This document shows, piece by piece, positions 18,296 to 26,843 of a DNA stretch of 64,000 nucleotides. Position numbers and translations under genes: made by a program. Each line of letters starts with the position of its first letter. The first letter of the stretch is position 1. Source of the DNA: JAUILA01 sp964563925 (GTDB lineage: Bacteria > Bacteroidota > Bacteroidia > Cytophagales > Cyclobacteriaceae). The DNA lies in contig CAZLZD010000008.1 of assembly GCA_964563925.1 (NCBI GenBank), forward strand, positions 1 through 64,000, in the 5' to 3' direction. Under the pieces are notes generated by a model that saw only the letters and a program-made list of their open reading frames with translations, made no database searches and was not told the DNA's origin.

Positions 18296-19920
18296 CAGGG
18301 CTGTGTTTCTTGATTGTGGAGACGGATATACATACTGTCAAGCTCGGGAGAATCGCCGTATTTTTCCCTCAGCTTTGCCAGTCGAAGCGAAAGATCCACC
18401 ACTACTTCCGAGTAATCCGGGTCGTTATATACATTAGTAAGCTCCTGCGGGTCATTTCTGCGGTCATATAACTCCCATTCGTCCACATCGTGATAAAAAT
18501 GGATGAGCTTATAGTCTTCCGTGACAATAGCGTAATGCCGCTTGACCATGTGCACGGCCGGGTATTCATAATAATGATAATATACCTCTTCACGATCCCA
18601 TAATTCGTCCTGCCCTTTCAAAAGCGGGACAAGGCTTTCGCCCTGCATATCATCCGGGGCAGGAATGCCGGCTATATCCAAAAGGGTCTGCGCATAGTCC
18701 AGGTTCTGTACCATCTTCGTGCTGACCGAACCTGGCTCGGTCACTCCGGGCCATTTGATCATCAGGGGGGTCCGGAACGATTCCTCATAGACAAACCGCT
18801 TGTCAAACCAACCGTGTTCGCCCAGGTAGAACCCCTGGTCCGAGGTATATATGATAATGGTATTCTCCGCGAGTCCGCTTTCTTCAAGATAATCCAGCAC
18901 CCGGCCTACATTATCATCCACCGATGAGATACACGCCAGGTAATCCTGCATGTAACGCTGGTATTTCCACCGCATTTTGTCTTCCCGGCTGAGTGAGGGC
19001 CAGTTCTTCCGGAACCAGAGATTGATTGAATCCAGAATCGGATCATAGGCGGCCTTCTGTTCCGGAGTGGCCCGGTTATACGGACCATAAAATCCGTTCC
19101 AGGCCACAGGCTCCACATAGGGTTCGACCCCGCCCATTTCTTCCAGGGTCTCCGGACGAATCTTGGAGTCATGGCTGTAGCGCTGGTGCAGGAGAATGTT
19201 CATCTCCGCTTCCTTTGCCGCCGACCCCCTGCCTTCATAATCGTCAAACAGCGTGGGCGGTTCAGGAAATTGTTTCTTTGTGAATTCAGCGAATTTATCC
19301 GGCCTGGGCCACCAGGGACGGTGGGGCGCCTTGTGCAGGTACATCATCATGAACGGCCGGTCCTTGTCCCGTTCATTCTCCAGCCAGTTCAGGGTCAGGT
19401 CGGTAATAATGTCGGTCACATACCCGATAATCGTGGTATCACCGTCGGGAGTAATGAAATCCGGGTTTATGTAATTACCCTGCCCGGGCAGTATCATAAA
19501 ATCATCCACCCCTTTGGGATTGTTTCCGAAATGCAGCTTCCCATACATCGCGGTCTGGTAGCCGGCTTGCTGGAATAACTGCGGAAAGGTGACCTGGGTT
19601 GAATCAAAAGGCCTGATATTATCTACCTTCCCATGAATATGGGTATGTTTTCCCGTAAGAATGGTCGCCCGTGACGGTGCGCAAATCGAATTGGTGACGC
19701 TCGCATTGGTAAACAGCATGCCACCTTGCGCGATCCGGTCTATCTGCGGGGTCCTGATCAGGTGGTCTGCATAGGCACTGATCGCCTGGTAGGCATGGTC
19801 ATCCGACATGATGAAAAGAATATTGGGGCGACTGTCGGTGGTCTCTTCACCGGGGGGTTTGCAGGAGAATAAAACCTGGGTTGCAATCAGCAGAATTAAC
19901 AGGGAGCGCAATTCAGACAT
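18295..19920 (-). CDS. Sulfatase (formylglycine-dependent), lipoprotein
   Basis: The 541-residue protein starts with a lipoprotein leader (lipobox Cys20 in 'LFSCKP'). The sulfatase core includes 'PNILFIMSDDHAY' (metal Asp pair), the formylglycine site Cys80-A-P-S-Arg84 followed by 'ATILTGKH', 'MYGKLHFG', and 'YTSDQGFYLGEHGWFDKRFVYEES', as in the choline-sulfatase/iduronate-sulfatase-like branch. The modified Cys needs a formylglycine-generating enzyme, which is not in this window. It is the first gene of an operon with the acyl-CoA dehydrogenase and SDR, which is unusual for a polysaccharide sulfatase. Confidence 0.92.
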   Translation of the reverse strand: MSELRSLLILLIATQVLFSCKPPGEETTDSRPNILFIMSDDHAYQAISAYADHLIRTPQIDRIAQGGMLFTNASVTNSICAPSRATILTGKHTHIHGKVDNIRPFDSTQVTFPQLFQQAGYQTAMYGKLHFGNNPKGVDDFMILPGQGNYINPDFITPDGDTTIIGYVTDIITDLTLNWLENERDKDRPFMMMYLHKAPHRPWWPRPDKFAEFTKKQFPEPPTLFDDYEGRGSAAKEAEMNILLHQRYSHDSKIRPETLEEMGGVEPYVEPVAWNGFYGPYNRATPEQKAAYDPILDSINLWFRKNWPSLSREDKMRWKYQRYMQDYLACISSVDDNVGRVLDYLEESGLAENTIIIYTSDQGFYLGEHGWFDKRFVYEESFRTPLMIKWPGVTEPGSVSTKMVQNLDYAQTLLDIAGIPAPDDMQGESLVPLLKGQDELWDREEVYYHYYEYPAVHMVKRHYAIVTEDYKLIHFYHDVDEWELYDRRNDPQELTNVYNDPDYSEVVVDLSLRLAKLREKYGDSPELDSMYIRLHNQETQP

Positions 19921-20004
19921 AGTAATAAAATGAGTTCGGCGATCAAAATACGATTATTTCCCAGGAATGCCTGATAATTTTTTACCTTGCATTTCAACTA
20001 ACCC

Positions 20005-20469
20005 ATGTTAATAATGAAAGAAGTGATCATCTCCTGCTTATTGTTCTTTGGCACCAGCGTCGTATGGGCACAGGCTGATCCCCCGCTGCGTTTTACCTTT
20101 AACCATGTGGCCCTGTCGGTCAGCGACCTGGATGCGTCTTCGGATTTCTATCATGAAATACTTGGTTTTACAGAGATCACCAACCGGACCCAAAAGGAAA
20201 GCATTCGCTGGTTTTCACTTGGATCAGACAAGGAATTGCACCTGATATCCGGTATCCCGGAACCTGTTCAGGTAAACAGGGCCGTTCATTTTGCCATCAG
20301 TACACCTGATTTCGACACGTTTGTGAACCGCCTTAAAGCGCGTGAAATCCCGTTTCAGGACTGGGCGGGTACTTCCGGAAATATCTCCGTCAGAGCAGAC
20401 GGTATCCGCCAGATTTATGTGAATGATCCGGACGGATACTGGATCGAAGTAAACAGTGCTTCCGAGTAA
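20005..20469 (+). CDS. Secreted VOC (glyoxalase/bleomycin-resistance fold) protein
   Basis: This short protein (154 residues) has a signal peptide ending WAQ and a single VOC domain. It starts 'FNHVALSVSDLDASSDFYHEILGF' and ends 'NDPDGYWIEVN', with potential metal ligands His and Glu at the usual VOC positions. The ATG at 20014 (MKEV...) is an equally good start. VOC proteins are lyases, dioxygenases or binding proteins, and the reaction cannot be read here. It is followed 20 bp later by a Kelch-repeat protein and is likely co-transcribed with it. Confidence 0.82.
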   Translation: MLIMKEVIISCLLFFGTSVVWAQADPPLRFTFNHVALSVSDLDASSDFYHEILGFTEITNRTQKESIRWFSLGSDKELHLISGIPEPVQVNRAVHFAISTPDFDTFVNRLKAREIPFQDWAGTSGNISVRADGIRQIYVNDPDGYWIEVNSASE

Positions 20470-20489
20470 AACCCATTAATCCCTTGCCC

Positions 20490-21464
20490 ATGAGAAATTT
20501 TGTCATTACCCTGTTTCTTATGAACCTCGCCTTGATTTCTGAAGCTCAGACGGAGAATGTGACGCCGGCTGAATCTACCTGTACAGCCAGGCATGAAAAC
20601 TCCCTGGCCGAAGTGCAGGGAAAACTTGTCCTGGTGGGCGGAAGAGGTATGCGCCCGGTAGAAAGCTGGGACCCGGAAACCGGGGAATGGACGAGCCATC
20701 CGGGACCACCGCTGGAACTCAACCACTTCCAGGCTGTCAGTTACAAAGGTGAACTATGGGTACTTGGGGCTTTCACCGGCAGCTTTCCGCATGAAATACC
20801 TGTTCCTGATATCTATATCTTCAACCTGGAACATGACGAGTGGCGAAAAGGTCCGTCGATTCCGGAAGACCGTAGACGGGGGGCGGCCGGCGCCTTTGTG
20901 TATAAGGACAACATCTACCTGATTGGTGGCGAAACGGACGGGCACTATGAAGGCTTTCAACCCTGGTTTGATAAATACGACCCGTCTGACAAGACCTGGA
21001 CTCGTTTACCCGATGCCCCCCACCCAAGGGACCACGTTAGTGTGGCGGTGGTTAATGATAAGCTGGTAGTAGCCGGGGGCAGGCAGTCTTTCTACAAAGA
21101 AAATAAGGTGATAGATACCACGCTTCCCTATGTGGACATCTATGATTTTACGAGTGGCAAATGGATAACCGCACCGGATGCCTCGAATATTCCAACAGAG
21201 CGTGCCGGTGCATCGGCTGTCGCGTATGGCAGCGAAGTGTTCATAATTGGTGGAGAAAGTGGCGCCCAAATACCTGCACATAATGAAGTGGAAGCATTTA
21301 ACCCTGAGACCAATACCTGGAAATCCTACCCGGTACTCGGGCAGGGGCGTCACGGAACCGGTGCGGTGAATAGTAACGGAACGATCTACATCGCAGGTGG
21401 ATCTGCCAATCGCGGGGGCGGACCCGAGCTTTGTCATCTGGAAGGATTTACGCCGGAGGATTAA
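20490..21464 (+). CDS. Secreted Kelch-repeat beta-propeller protein
   Basis: The ATG at 20490 starts a signal peptide (MRNFVITLFLMNLALISEA). The 324-residue protein contains about six Kelch repeats, each with a Gly-Gly pair and a Trp/Tyr spaced along the blade ('LVLVGGRGMRPVESWDPETGEW', 'IYLIGGETDGHYE', 'LVVAGGRQSFYK', 'VFIIGGESGAQ', 'IYIAGGSANRGGG'). Kelch propellers of this size are mostly binding scaffolds, or in a few cases sialic-acid epimerases; no catalytic signature is obvious. Co-directional and 20 bp from the VOC gene. Confidence 0.85.
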   Translation: MRNFVITLFLMNLALISEAQTENVTPAESTCTARHENSLAEVQGKLVLVGGRGMRPVESWDPETGEWTSHPGPPLELNHFQAVSYKGELWVLGAFTGSFPHEIPVPDIYIFNLEHDEWRKGPSIPEDRRRGAAGAFVYKDNIYLIGGETDGHYEGFQPWFDKYDPSDKTWTRLPDAPHPRDHVSVAVVNDKLVVAGGRQSFYKENKVIDTTLPYVDIYDFTSGKWITAPDASNIPTERAGASAVAYGSEVFIIGGESGAQIPAHNEVEAFNPETNTWKSYPVLGQGRHGTGAVNSNGTIYIAGGSANRGGGPELCHLEGFTPED

Positions 21465-21466
21465 CC

Positions 21467-22111
21467 TCAGGGTGAAATCGATACAGGTGTCGTAGTAAAT
21501 TCAATCTTATCCAGCCCCGAGCCGGAAAGATACATTTCAATTGTAAAGGAGACATTTTCCAGTTCCTTCCCCGGCGCGACGACAGGAAACAGTATAAATT
21601 CCCAACCAAAGCTCTCCATAGGGTTGTCCCACATGTCATCGGTATAGGTTGCCGGAAATACCTGATAAACTTTTCGTTCCCAATCCATTATCACTCCAAG
21701 AGCGAATAATGAAGACAAATCAGCGTCCGTATTCAGACTTTCTGAATAGGCTGCGTCTGAATAAATCCGGATTGAATCGGTTCTTGTCAGCATTTCAGGA
21801 GGGAGCGGCGAGCAGGCATAAACAGGAGTGAAAAAACCGTTTGGGTACATGGTTTCAGCCTCTGCTTTCACACGGTATGATTCTGTCTCGAAATCGATCA
21901 GTATTCCAAGCTCATTGTACCGGACAGGCATTTCTTCAAGAGTGCTGAATGTACTGTCACTTCCATTAAAATGGACCATGTCAGAGATGTAAGAGGATAC
22001 CTGGATGGGAGGATCACCCCCGCAGTCCGGAATCATTGAGCCGCATGATCCAATTACCGAAAGCACGGTGAAAATCAGCCATATTGTAATAACCCTTAGT
22101 AACAAAGCCAC
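21467..22111 (-). CDS. Putative lipoprotein of unknown function
   Basis: The 214-residue protein starts with a hydrophobic leader and a lipobox-like 'VIGSCGS' (Cys about 23). The rest is a beta-rich, Tyr/Ser-rich domain of about 190 residues with two similar halves: 'GILIDFETESYRVKAEAETMYPNGFF' and 'GVIMDWERKVYQVFPATYTDDMW' share the order G-(I/V)-I-x-(D/E)-x-x-x-x-x-Y-x-V. I do not recognise the family with confidence. It converges tail to tail with the Kelch gene, 2 bp apart. Confidence 0.6.
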   Translation of the reverse strand: MALLLRVITIWLIFTVLSVIGSCGSMIPDCGGDPPIQVSSYISDMVHFNGSDSTFSTLEEMPVRYNELGILIDFETESYRVKAEAETMYPNGFFTPVYACSPLPPEMLTRTDSIRIYSDAAYSESLNTDADLSSLFALGVIMDWERKVYQVFPATYTDDMWDNPMESFGWEFILFPVVAPGKELENVSFTIEMYLSGSGLDKIEFTTTPVSISP

Positions 22112-22268
22112 TTTCCTTTTGATATTCTCTTGAATTCAAAATACGCAGTTCAGAGGCCTGATGAAAGGCAAGTGCTGAAAGCCATCATACTAATAATTGC
22201 AAATAGTCCCAATCCGTGGAACCGGCACGTGTACATTTGCGAATTATGCAAAGGTAGCAGGATAAAGG

Positions 22269-23726
22269 TCATTCTCCCCACTTCCAGTCGCCCTGCATTT
22301 TCAGGTTTTCTTCCAGTCCGTTTTCAATCATAAACTCCCTGGTTTCTTCCGAATTCATTTTTTTCGCGGGCAACGTATCGGCGTCGGCGATGGCATACAG
22401 CATCATCGTGCCAAAGCGGGCCGTATTTCGCATGTGATCTTCATTGACCAGGCTGAAATCATCACAATCGGCATGGTAACAGCTGTAAATCCCGCGATCA
22501 AGGTTGGAGTGGACCGAAAGAATCGGCACACCTGCGAGCATAAACGGCTGATGATCACTGTGCAGGCCGGCCCGGGAGCTGAAGGATCCTGCATACACGG
22601 TGTCCAGGCTTGTTATCTGCCGGTTCAGGTTTGCAAAAAAGGCGGTATCAATCCCTGAACCTGATGCATTGATACCCACCGGGTTACCGCTCATATCCAG
22701 GTTCATCATGAACTTGATCTGATCGATCGTACCATTCTCCTCTTCCTCTTCTACCATATGTGTGGAGCCGAGCAGACCCTGCTCCTCTCCCATAAAAAAC
22801 GCAAACTGAACGGTTCGTTTTGGCTTCAGGTTGTTGGCTTTAAATGTCCTGGCGATATCCAAAACAGCGAATGAGCCGATGCCGTTATCAATAGCTCCTG
22901 TGGCCAGGTCCCAGCTGTCAAGATGGCCCCCCACGATGATCCGTTCGTCCGGGAATTCAGTACCCGGGAGGGTGGCAATTACATTGCGAGCTTTAATGAG
23001 CCCGCTGTTATTGGTCATTTGAATGTGAGCACTGACACTTCCGGGGTTTTCGTTAAGTTTATTTACAAGATGTCTGCCGTCTTCAAGCCCTATGCACACG
23101 GCCGGTATTGGCAGCAATTCCCCGGTCACCGAGGCGGTACCGGTCAGCAGCACCCCGCCTTCCACCCGGTTATAGATTATCACACCGGCCGCGCCATGTC
23201 GAATTGCCAGCTCGGCCTTCTCTGAACGGTGCAGGTTGCGTGTTCCTTCAGGTTCGCCGTCAAGTAGCCCGATAAACACGAGGGCGATCTTTCCCTGAAG
23301 GGAATCCCCGATATTTTCATAATCTCTGGTCAGCCCGCTGCCCATGTTAAGAACTTCGGCGGTCACATCCGCCGACACAGGCGAATGGCCAAGGCTCACC
23401 GCCGGTACTTCACGACCGTCCGGCCCCAGTGTCACCATGATATCTCCCCGGCTCCAAGCTTCTACCTCGAATTCATCGAATGTAACATCCTCATAGCCAT
23501 AGGATGTTAATTTATCATATATGTATTGCTCAGCCTTTTTGCCGTTTTCAGACCCGGTCAGGCGATGACCTATGGTTTCGGTCGCTTCTTTGAGGCTGGT
23601 GTACCCCTCGGAGTTGGCTTTAACCTCCTGGTCGATCCTGTTAAATGTTTCTGAAACGGAAGCTTCCCTTTCCGAACATGAAAAGAACAGAATCGTAAGC
23701 AGCGGAAGAATAAAAAGTTTTTTCAT
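22269..23726 (-). CDS. M28 family metallopeptidase, lipoprotein
   Basis: I chose the start at 23726 because it opens a lipoprotein leader (MKKLFILP..., lipobox Cys17 in 'FFSCSE'); an upstream in-frame start adds 17 unlikely residues. The 485-residue protein has a PA-domain insertion (about 120-240, 'IALVFIGLLDGE...HGAAGVIIYNRV') and an M28 catalytic domain. Its zinc ligands are visible in 'GGHLDSWDLATGAIDNG' (His, Asp), 'FFMGEEQGLLGS' (Glu pair), 'NLDMSGNP' (Asp) and 'GLHSDHQPFML' (His). It is probably an extracytoplasmic aminopeptidase or carboxypeptidase of peptide catabolism. Its start is 86 bp from the rtcB stop, on the same strand. Confidence 0.9.
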   Translation of the reverse strand: MKKLFILPLLTILFFSCSEREASVSETFNRIDQEVKANSEGYTSLKEATETIGHRLTGSENGKKAEQYIYDKLTSYGYEDVTFDEFEVEAWSRGDIMVTLGPDGREVPAVSLGHSPVSADVTAEVLNMGSGLTRDYENIGDSLQGKIALVFIGLLDGEPEGTRNLHRSEKAELAIRHGAAGVIIYNRVEGGVLLTGTASVTGELLPIPAVCIGLEDGRHLVNKLNENPGSVSAHIQMTNNSGLIKARNVIATLPGTEFPDERIIVGGHLDSWDLATGAIDNGIGSFAVLDIARTFKANNLKPKRTVQFAFFMGEEQGLLGSTHMVEEEEENGTIDQIKFMMNLDMSGNPVGINASGSGIDTAFFANLNRQITSLDTVYAGSFSSRAGLHSDHQPFMLAGVPILSVHSNLDRGIYSCYHADCDDFSLVNEDHMRNTARFGTMMLYAIADADTLPAKKMNSEETREFMIENGLEENLKMQGDWKWGE

Positions 23727-23812
23727 TATGGTTGTTGTTTGGTGGTAAAAGTACCGCTTGTCTTCGAGAAAAGACAAGCGGTTTATATGAATGGCTTTAC
23801 TGTTACGTAACG

Positions 23813-25234
23813 TCAGTCAACTTCCATGAACCGTTTATCGCCGCACATCCTGACAACGCGTGGCATAAACGTACCGAGAACATCCACCAGCGATTCCTGG
23901 CGGGCCATGACCTGGCGGATATCCTTGTACACCATCGGGGCTTCATCCAGTCCTGAACCAATCAGCTCGATTCCCGCAGAGCGGAGATGCTTCAGCACTT
24001 CCGACTTTGAAAGGGTCTGCTTGGCCCGGGTCCGCGACATAACCCTTCCCGCTCCGTGCGAGGCGGACCGTATGGAGCGTGTCTCACCTTTACCCCGGAC
24101 GATAAAACCCGGGGAGGTCATGGATCCGGGTATTATACCCAACACCCCCTCACCTGCCGGGGTTGCCCCTTTCCGGTGTACGATGAGCTCATCTCCGTCC
24201 GGACCGGTTTCACGCCAGGCGAAGTTATGATGGTTTTCCACTCTGGCCAGGGGTGATTCCCCGAATGCCTCCGCCATCCGGTCATGGATCTGGTGATGAC
24301 AGGCCGAGGCATAATCCCCCGCCAGGGTCATTGCCAGCCAGTACTCCTGACCGGCTTCCGTATCAAGGTCAAGCCATGCCAGGTGCTTTGCCTCTGAGGG
24401 CAATTTGCAGGTATCCATGGCCAGGCGCGTATAATGCCTGGCAATATTCGCCCCCAGTCCGCGGGAGCCCGAATGAGACAACACAGACAGGTATTTCCCC
24501 GGCGCAAGTCCGAGTTCATTCTCCGGCCCGTGTATATCGGCAACCCCAAACTCCACGAAGTGGTTACCGCCTCCCGACGTACCTATCTGCGCATAAGCCC
24601 GGTCCTTGAGTCCTTTGAGGACATTTATTTCACGGAACTCCTCCCTTTCAAGAACCTCATGCTCGCGGGGCTTTTTAAATCCCTCGTTACCGAATTTGCT
24701 ATGGTCCATCAGCATCTTCCGCAATTCATCCACATGATTATGGATATATCCCGGCGAGATGTCAAAGACAGAAAGGCACATCCGGCAACCGATATCCACG
24801 CCCACTCCATACGGGATGACCGCATTACGCGTCGCCAGGACCCCTCCGATCGGGAGGCCGTACCCATGGTGAGCATCCGGCATCAGGGCACCTGCCACAG
24901 CCACGGGAAGCTTCATGGCGACTTCCATTTGATGAATCGCACCCGGCTCAATCCCTTCTTCTCCATAGATTGCGTATGGAATCCTTTGCGCGGCCAGCGA
25001 AAGTTTTTCCTGATGATCCGTCTGAATGATCAGGGCCTTCGCCACTGCACCCAGTGTTTCATGCTTCACATACAGGGCGGGTTCTTTCACAACCCGTTCA
25101 AGCAGATCGCGTTTAAACTTTTTGCTTTTTCCCTTGTAGTGACTTTCCATGGCAGACATGATCATTCCTATGACCCGTCCTTCCGGGAATCCGAGGGCAC
25201 GCAGTTCCTTTCCTGTTAATTTACTACTTGCCAT
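23813..25234 (-). CDS. rtcB: RtcB-type RNA ligase
   Basis: The 473-residue protein is a full-length RtcB, the GTP- and Mn2+-dependent ligase that joins 2',3'-cyclic phosphate or 3'-phosphate ends to 5'-OH RNA. Visible motifs: 'PDAHHGYGLPIGG', 'GVGVDIGCRMC' (Mn-binding Asp and Cys), 'GGGNHFVEFG', 'SHSGSRGLG', and 'ASHGAGRVMSR' with the His that is guanylylated. It follows the SPFH gene on the same strand with a 63-bp gap that holds a UUCG hairpin, and the tRNA-like RNA array lies upstream. This layout matches bacterial RNA-repair operons rather than housekeeping tRNA splicing (no introns are needed here). No RtcA cyclase or RtcR regulator is in the window. Confidence 0.93.
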   Translation of the reverse strand: MASSKLTGKELRALGFPEGRVIGMIMSAMESHYKGKSKKFKRDLLERVVKEPALYVKHETLGAVAKALIIQTDHQEKLSLAAQRIPYAIYGEEGIEPGAIHQMEVAMKLPVAVAGALMPDAHHGYGLPIGGVLATRNAVIPYGVGVDIGCRMCLSVFDISPGYIHNHVDELRKMLMDHSKFGNEGFKKPREHEVLEREEFREINVLKGLKDRAYAQIGTSGGGNHFVEFGVADIHGPENELGLAPGKYLSVLSHSGSRGLGANIARHYTRLAMDTCKLPSEAKHLAWLDLDTEAGQEYWLAMTLAGDYASACHHQIHDRMAEAFGESPLARVENHHNFAWRETGPDGDELIVHRKGATPAGEGVLGIIPGSMTSPGFIVRGKGETRSIRSASHGAGRVMSRTRAKQTLSKSEVLKHLRSAGIELIGSGLDEAPMVYKDIRQVMARQESLVDVLGTFMPRVVRMCGDKRFMEVD

Positions 25235-25275
25235 TATTTCTAAATTTATCGATTTAAAACATATTTATAGGGAAA

Positions 25276-25297
25276 GGCTGTGCCCGAAGGCACAACC
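25276..25297 (-). promoter_or_regulatory. UUCG-capped hairpin between the SPFH gene and rtcB
   Basis: Directly after the SPFH stop codon the transcript can form a nine-pair stem (GGTTGTGCC with GGCACAGCC, one G-U) closed by a TTCG tetraloop. Only a weak T run (TTTCCC) follows. This looks more like an mRNA-stabilising, attenuating or processing element inside the operon than a full terminator. It would separate the expression of the two proteins. Confidence 0.65.
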
Positions 25298-26398
25298 TCA
25301 GGAATGAGGAGAAAATATATCCCGTAGCTGATCGACGACCTGGCTGCCCCCGGACAGCGAGATGGTATTGATCTTTTCCGCGATTTTCTCCACGTATTCC
25401 ATTTCCTTCAGCTTGAACAACATTGAGTTGTCTTCCATCAGCTTTGCGGTATTCAGCAAGCTCCTGGTGGAGGCAGTTTCCTCCCTCCTGGTGATCACAC
25501 TGGCTTCCGCCTTTTTTTGTGCGATCAGGACCTGGTTCAGGATATCCTTTACATCCCCGGGGAGAATGATATCCTTAATCCCGCAATAACTGATCTTCAA
25601 ACCCAGATCTTTCGCGTTTCCGCTCAAAGAGTCTAGTATAACTTCTCCTGCCTCGCCTTTTCTGGCCAGCAGTTCATCAAGGGTTACCCCGCTGATATAT
25701 TCCCGGAGAGAAAGCTGTGTGGCCACATACAATTGCTTCTCATAATCCTTATTCCCGATAAGGGCTTTTTCCAGGTCAGTTACTTTGTATACAGTGCTGA
25801 AGTTTACCCGGATGGCCGCCTTATCCCTGGTCAGGATCTCCTGGCCGGAAACTTCCATAGCCTGGACCCTAAGGTCAGCCCGGGAAACCACAATGTTCCT
25901 GGCATTCTTCCAGAAATAGTAATCCCCTGGTCCAAGTACCCTGTCGGGCTTATTATCCACAAACAACACGCCTCTTTCGTAAGATTCCACCCGACAAACC
26001 CTTACGTAGGGAACAAGTTCCTTTCGTTTGATAATGTCGATGGCGATATCCTCGGTGATATCCACCTTTGAGAGATCGGCTGTTACAAATGAGTATTCCT
26101 TCAGGCCTTTCCAGAATGCATAGCGTCCCGGAGTCAGTATTCCGGTAAACTTTCCACGCTCGAACTGCAACACCAATTCAGTGTCAGCAACATCCACGAT
26201 TTCCAGCATGGATGCCAGGGATTCATCCCTTAGCAGCAATTCCAGATCAGTTTCCGGTACGAAGGGCCTGGCCATGTCAAAGGTATACACCTTATCGAAC
26301 GGCAAGACCCAGTAAACACCGGCCTTGAGGGTTTTCAGGTAGTTACCATTCCGGTATACCAGTCCTGCCCTGCCTTCATTAATTCTAACCCTTTTCAT
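25298..26398 (-). CDS. SPFH/Band-7 (slipin-type) protein linked to RtcB
   Basis: The 366-residue protein lacks an N-terminal membrane anchor. Residues 133-330 form the SPFH/Band-7 domain ('RVESYERGVLFVDNK', 'AIRVNFSTVYKVTD', 'VATQLSLREYISGVTLDELL', 'ISYCGIKDIILPGDV'), followed by an Ala/Glu/Lys-rich helix (about 290-345) likely to oligomerise. Ahead of it is a beta module related to the domain start and seen three times: 4-40 ('LKAGVYWV'), 72-104 ('LTPGRYAFWK') and 133-171 ('LGPGDYYFWK'). SPFH proteins of this branch are repeatedly found with RtcB and a tRNA-like RNA, and have been proposed as scaffolds for the ligase. A stretch of structured non-coding RNA lies directly upstream. Confidence 0.88.
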   Translation of the reverse strand: MKRVRINEGRAGLVYRNGNYLKTLKAGVYWVLPFDKVYTFDMARPFVPETDLELLLRDESLASMLEIVDVADTELVLQFERGKFTGILTPGRYAFWKGLKEYSFVTADLSKVDITEDIAIDIIKRKELVPYVRVCRVESYERGVLFVDNKPDRVLGPGDYYFWKNARNIVVSRADLRVQAMEVSGQEILTRDKAAIRVNFSTVYKVTDLEKALIGNKDYEKQLYVATQLSLREYISGVTLDELLARKGEAGEVILDSLSGNAKDLGLKISYCGIKDIILPGDVKDILNQVLIAQKKAEASVITRREETASTRSLLNTAKLMEDNSMLFKLKEMEYVEKIAEKINTISLSGGSQVVDQLRDIFSPHS

Positions 26399-26457
26399 TT
26401 TTCATTCGGTTAAATTGTTACACATCATTTATAATTATCAGCCAATAATTCTCCATT

Positions 26458-26476
26458 AAAAGGAAGCGGCACTTCC
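26458..26476 (-). terminator. Terminator-like hairpin between the RNA array and the SPFH gene
   Basis: On the minus strand GGAAG-TGCCG-CTTCC is followed by TTTTAA, giving a five-pair stem with a short T run about 60 nt before the SPFH start codon. It may end the upstream RNA transcript in part (attenuator) or mark the 3' end of the structured RNA. Confidence 0.45.
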
Positions 26477-26551
26477 ACTCCGCCGGCTTCGTGCGGGGAC
26501 CCGGGTTAAGTCCTCGCCAGCCTGCAGGAGTACCATCCGGTTGGCACCCGG

Positions 26552-26596
26552 TGTTTACCGCGATCACATGATCACGACAAAGACCTGATGTAAACA
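26552..26596 (-). ncRNA. Structured RNA element: long-range stem enclosing a palindromic hairpin
   Basis: The minus-strand transcript contains TGTTTAC (26590-26596) and its exact complement GTAAACA (26552-26558). Between them lies the perfect palindrome gatcacatgatc-type hairpin (26562-26573). The result is a seven-pair outer stem with an inner hairpin in a stretch that codes for no protein. It is part of the structured non-coding tract that runs from the tRNA-His to the SPFH gene. No known RNA family was recognised. Confidence 0.5.
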
Positions 26597-26773
26597 GGCG
26601 GCAGTCAGGCAGCAGACGGGGACGGTATCCTCCTTATCCGCGCACAATTCCGGTTCTCCCCCAGTCCCACCAGGGAACTGACGGGGAAATGAAAGCACTG
26701 CTTCCAGTCGGTCTTTTTTGGAAGGGACCGTCTTCCTGACAGATTTTTAGTCTGACATAAACCCACGTTAAAG

Positions 26774-26841
26774 TGTGGTGCTCTACCAGTTTGAGCTACA
26801 GGCCCTGGGGCCTGACGGGATTCGAACCCGCAACATCAACA
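26774..26841 (-). ncRNA. tRNA-like module 2, apparently permuted (T-arm, acceptor, D-arm)
   Basis: Reading the minus strand: TGTTG, a 5-nt variable-like spacer, a T-arm with stem GCGGG/CCCGT and canonical loop TTCGAAT, then CAGGCCC-CA-GGGCCTG. That is a perfect seven-pair acceptor stem closed by 2 nt. Next come TA, a D-arm (GCTC/GAGC, loop with GG) and CCACA. The two ends can pair 4 of 5 (CCACA with TGTTG) where an anticodon stem would sit. In an ordinary tRNA gene the D-arm comes first. A competing reading exists: downstream of the D-arm a degenerate anticodon arm and a T-arm-like CAGA/TCTG hairpin plus CAGG would pair weakly with the same 5' acceptor. The anticodon cannot be assigned. Confidence 0.6.
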
Positions 26842-26843
26842 GG

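Noticed and set aside
22130..22333. 67-codon plus-strand frame between the lipoprotein and M28 genes
   Set aside because: It runs into the 3' end of the M28 gene on the other strand and has no ribosome site or family features.
24434..25219. 261-codon open frame antisense to rtcB
   Set aside because: Shadow frame rich in His/Arg; rtcB on the other strand is complete.
26477..26500. Bacterial Y-RNA-like CGAAG motif on the minus strand
   Set aside because: It does not match the conserved stem context and there is no TROVE/Ro60 gene in the window.
26541..26557. Sigma-54-like TTGGCAC element on the plus strand
   Set aside because: The downstream GC element is absent at the required spacing and it points away from the SPFH-rtcB genes.
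26735..26803. An ordinary tRNA starting at GGGCCTG with loop CTTTAAC (would read as an ochre-suppressor-like anticodon)
   Set aside because: The anticodon arm has only four pairs with an 8-nt loop, the T-loop is CTAAAAA instead of TTC-type and only four acceptor pairs form. I treat it as a possible decayed 3' half, not as a suppressor tRNA.
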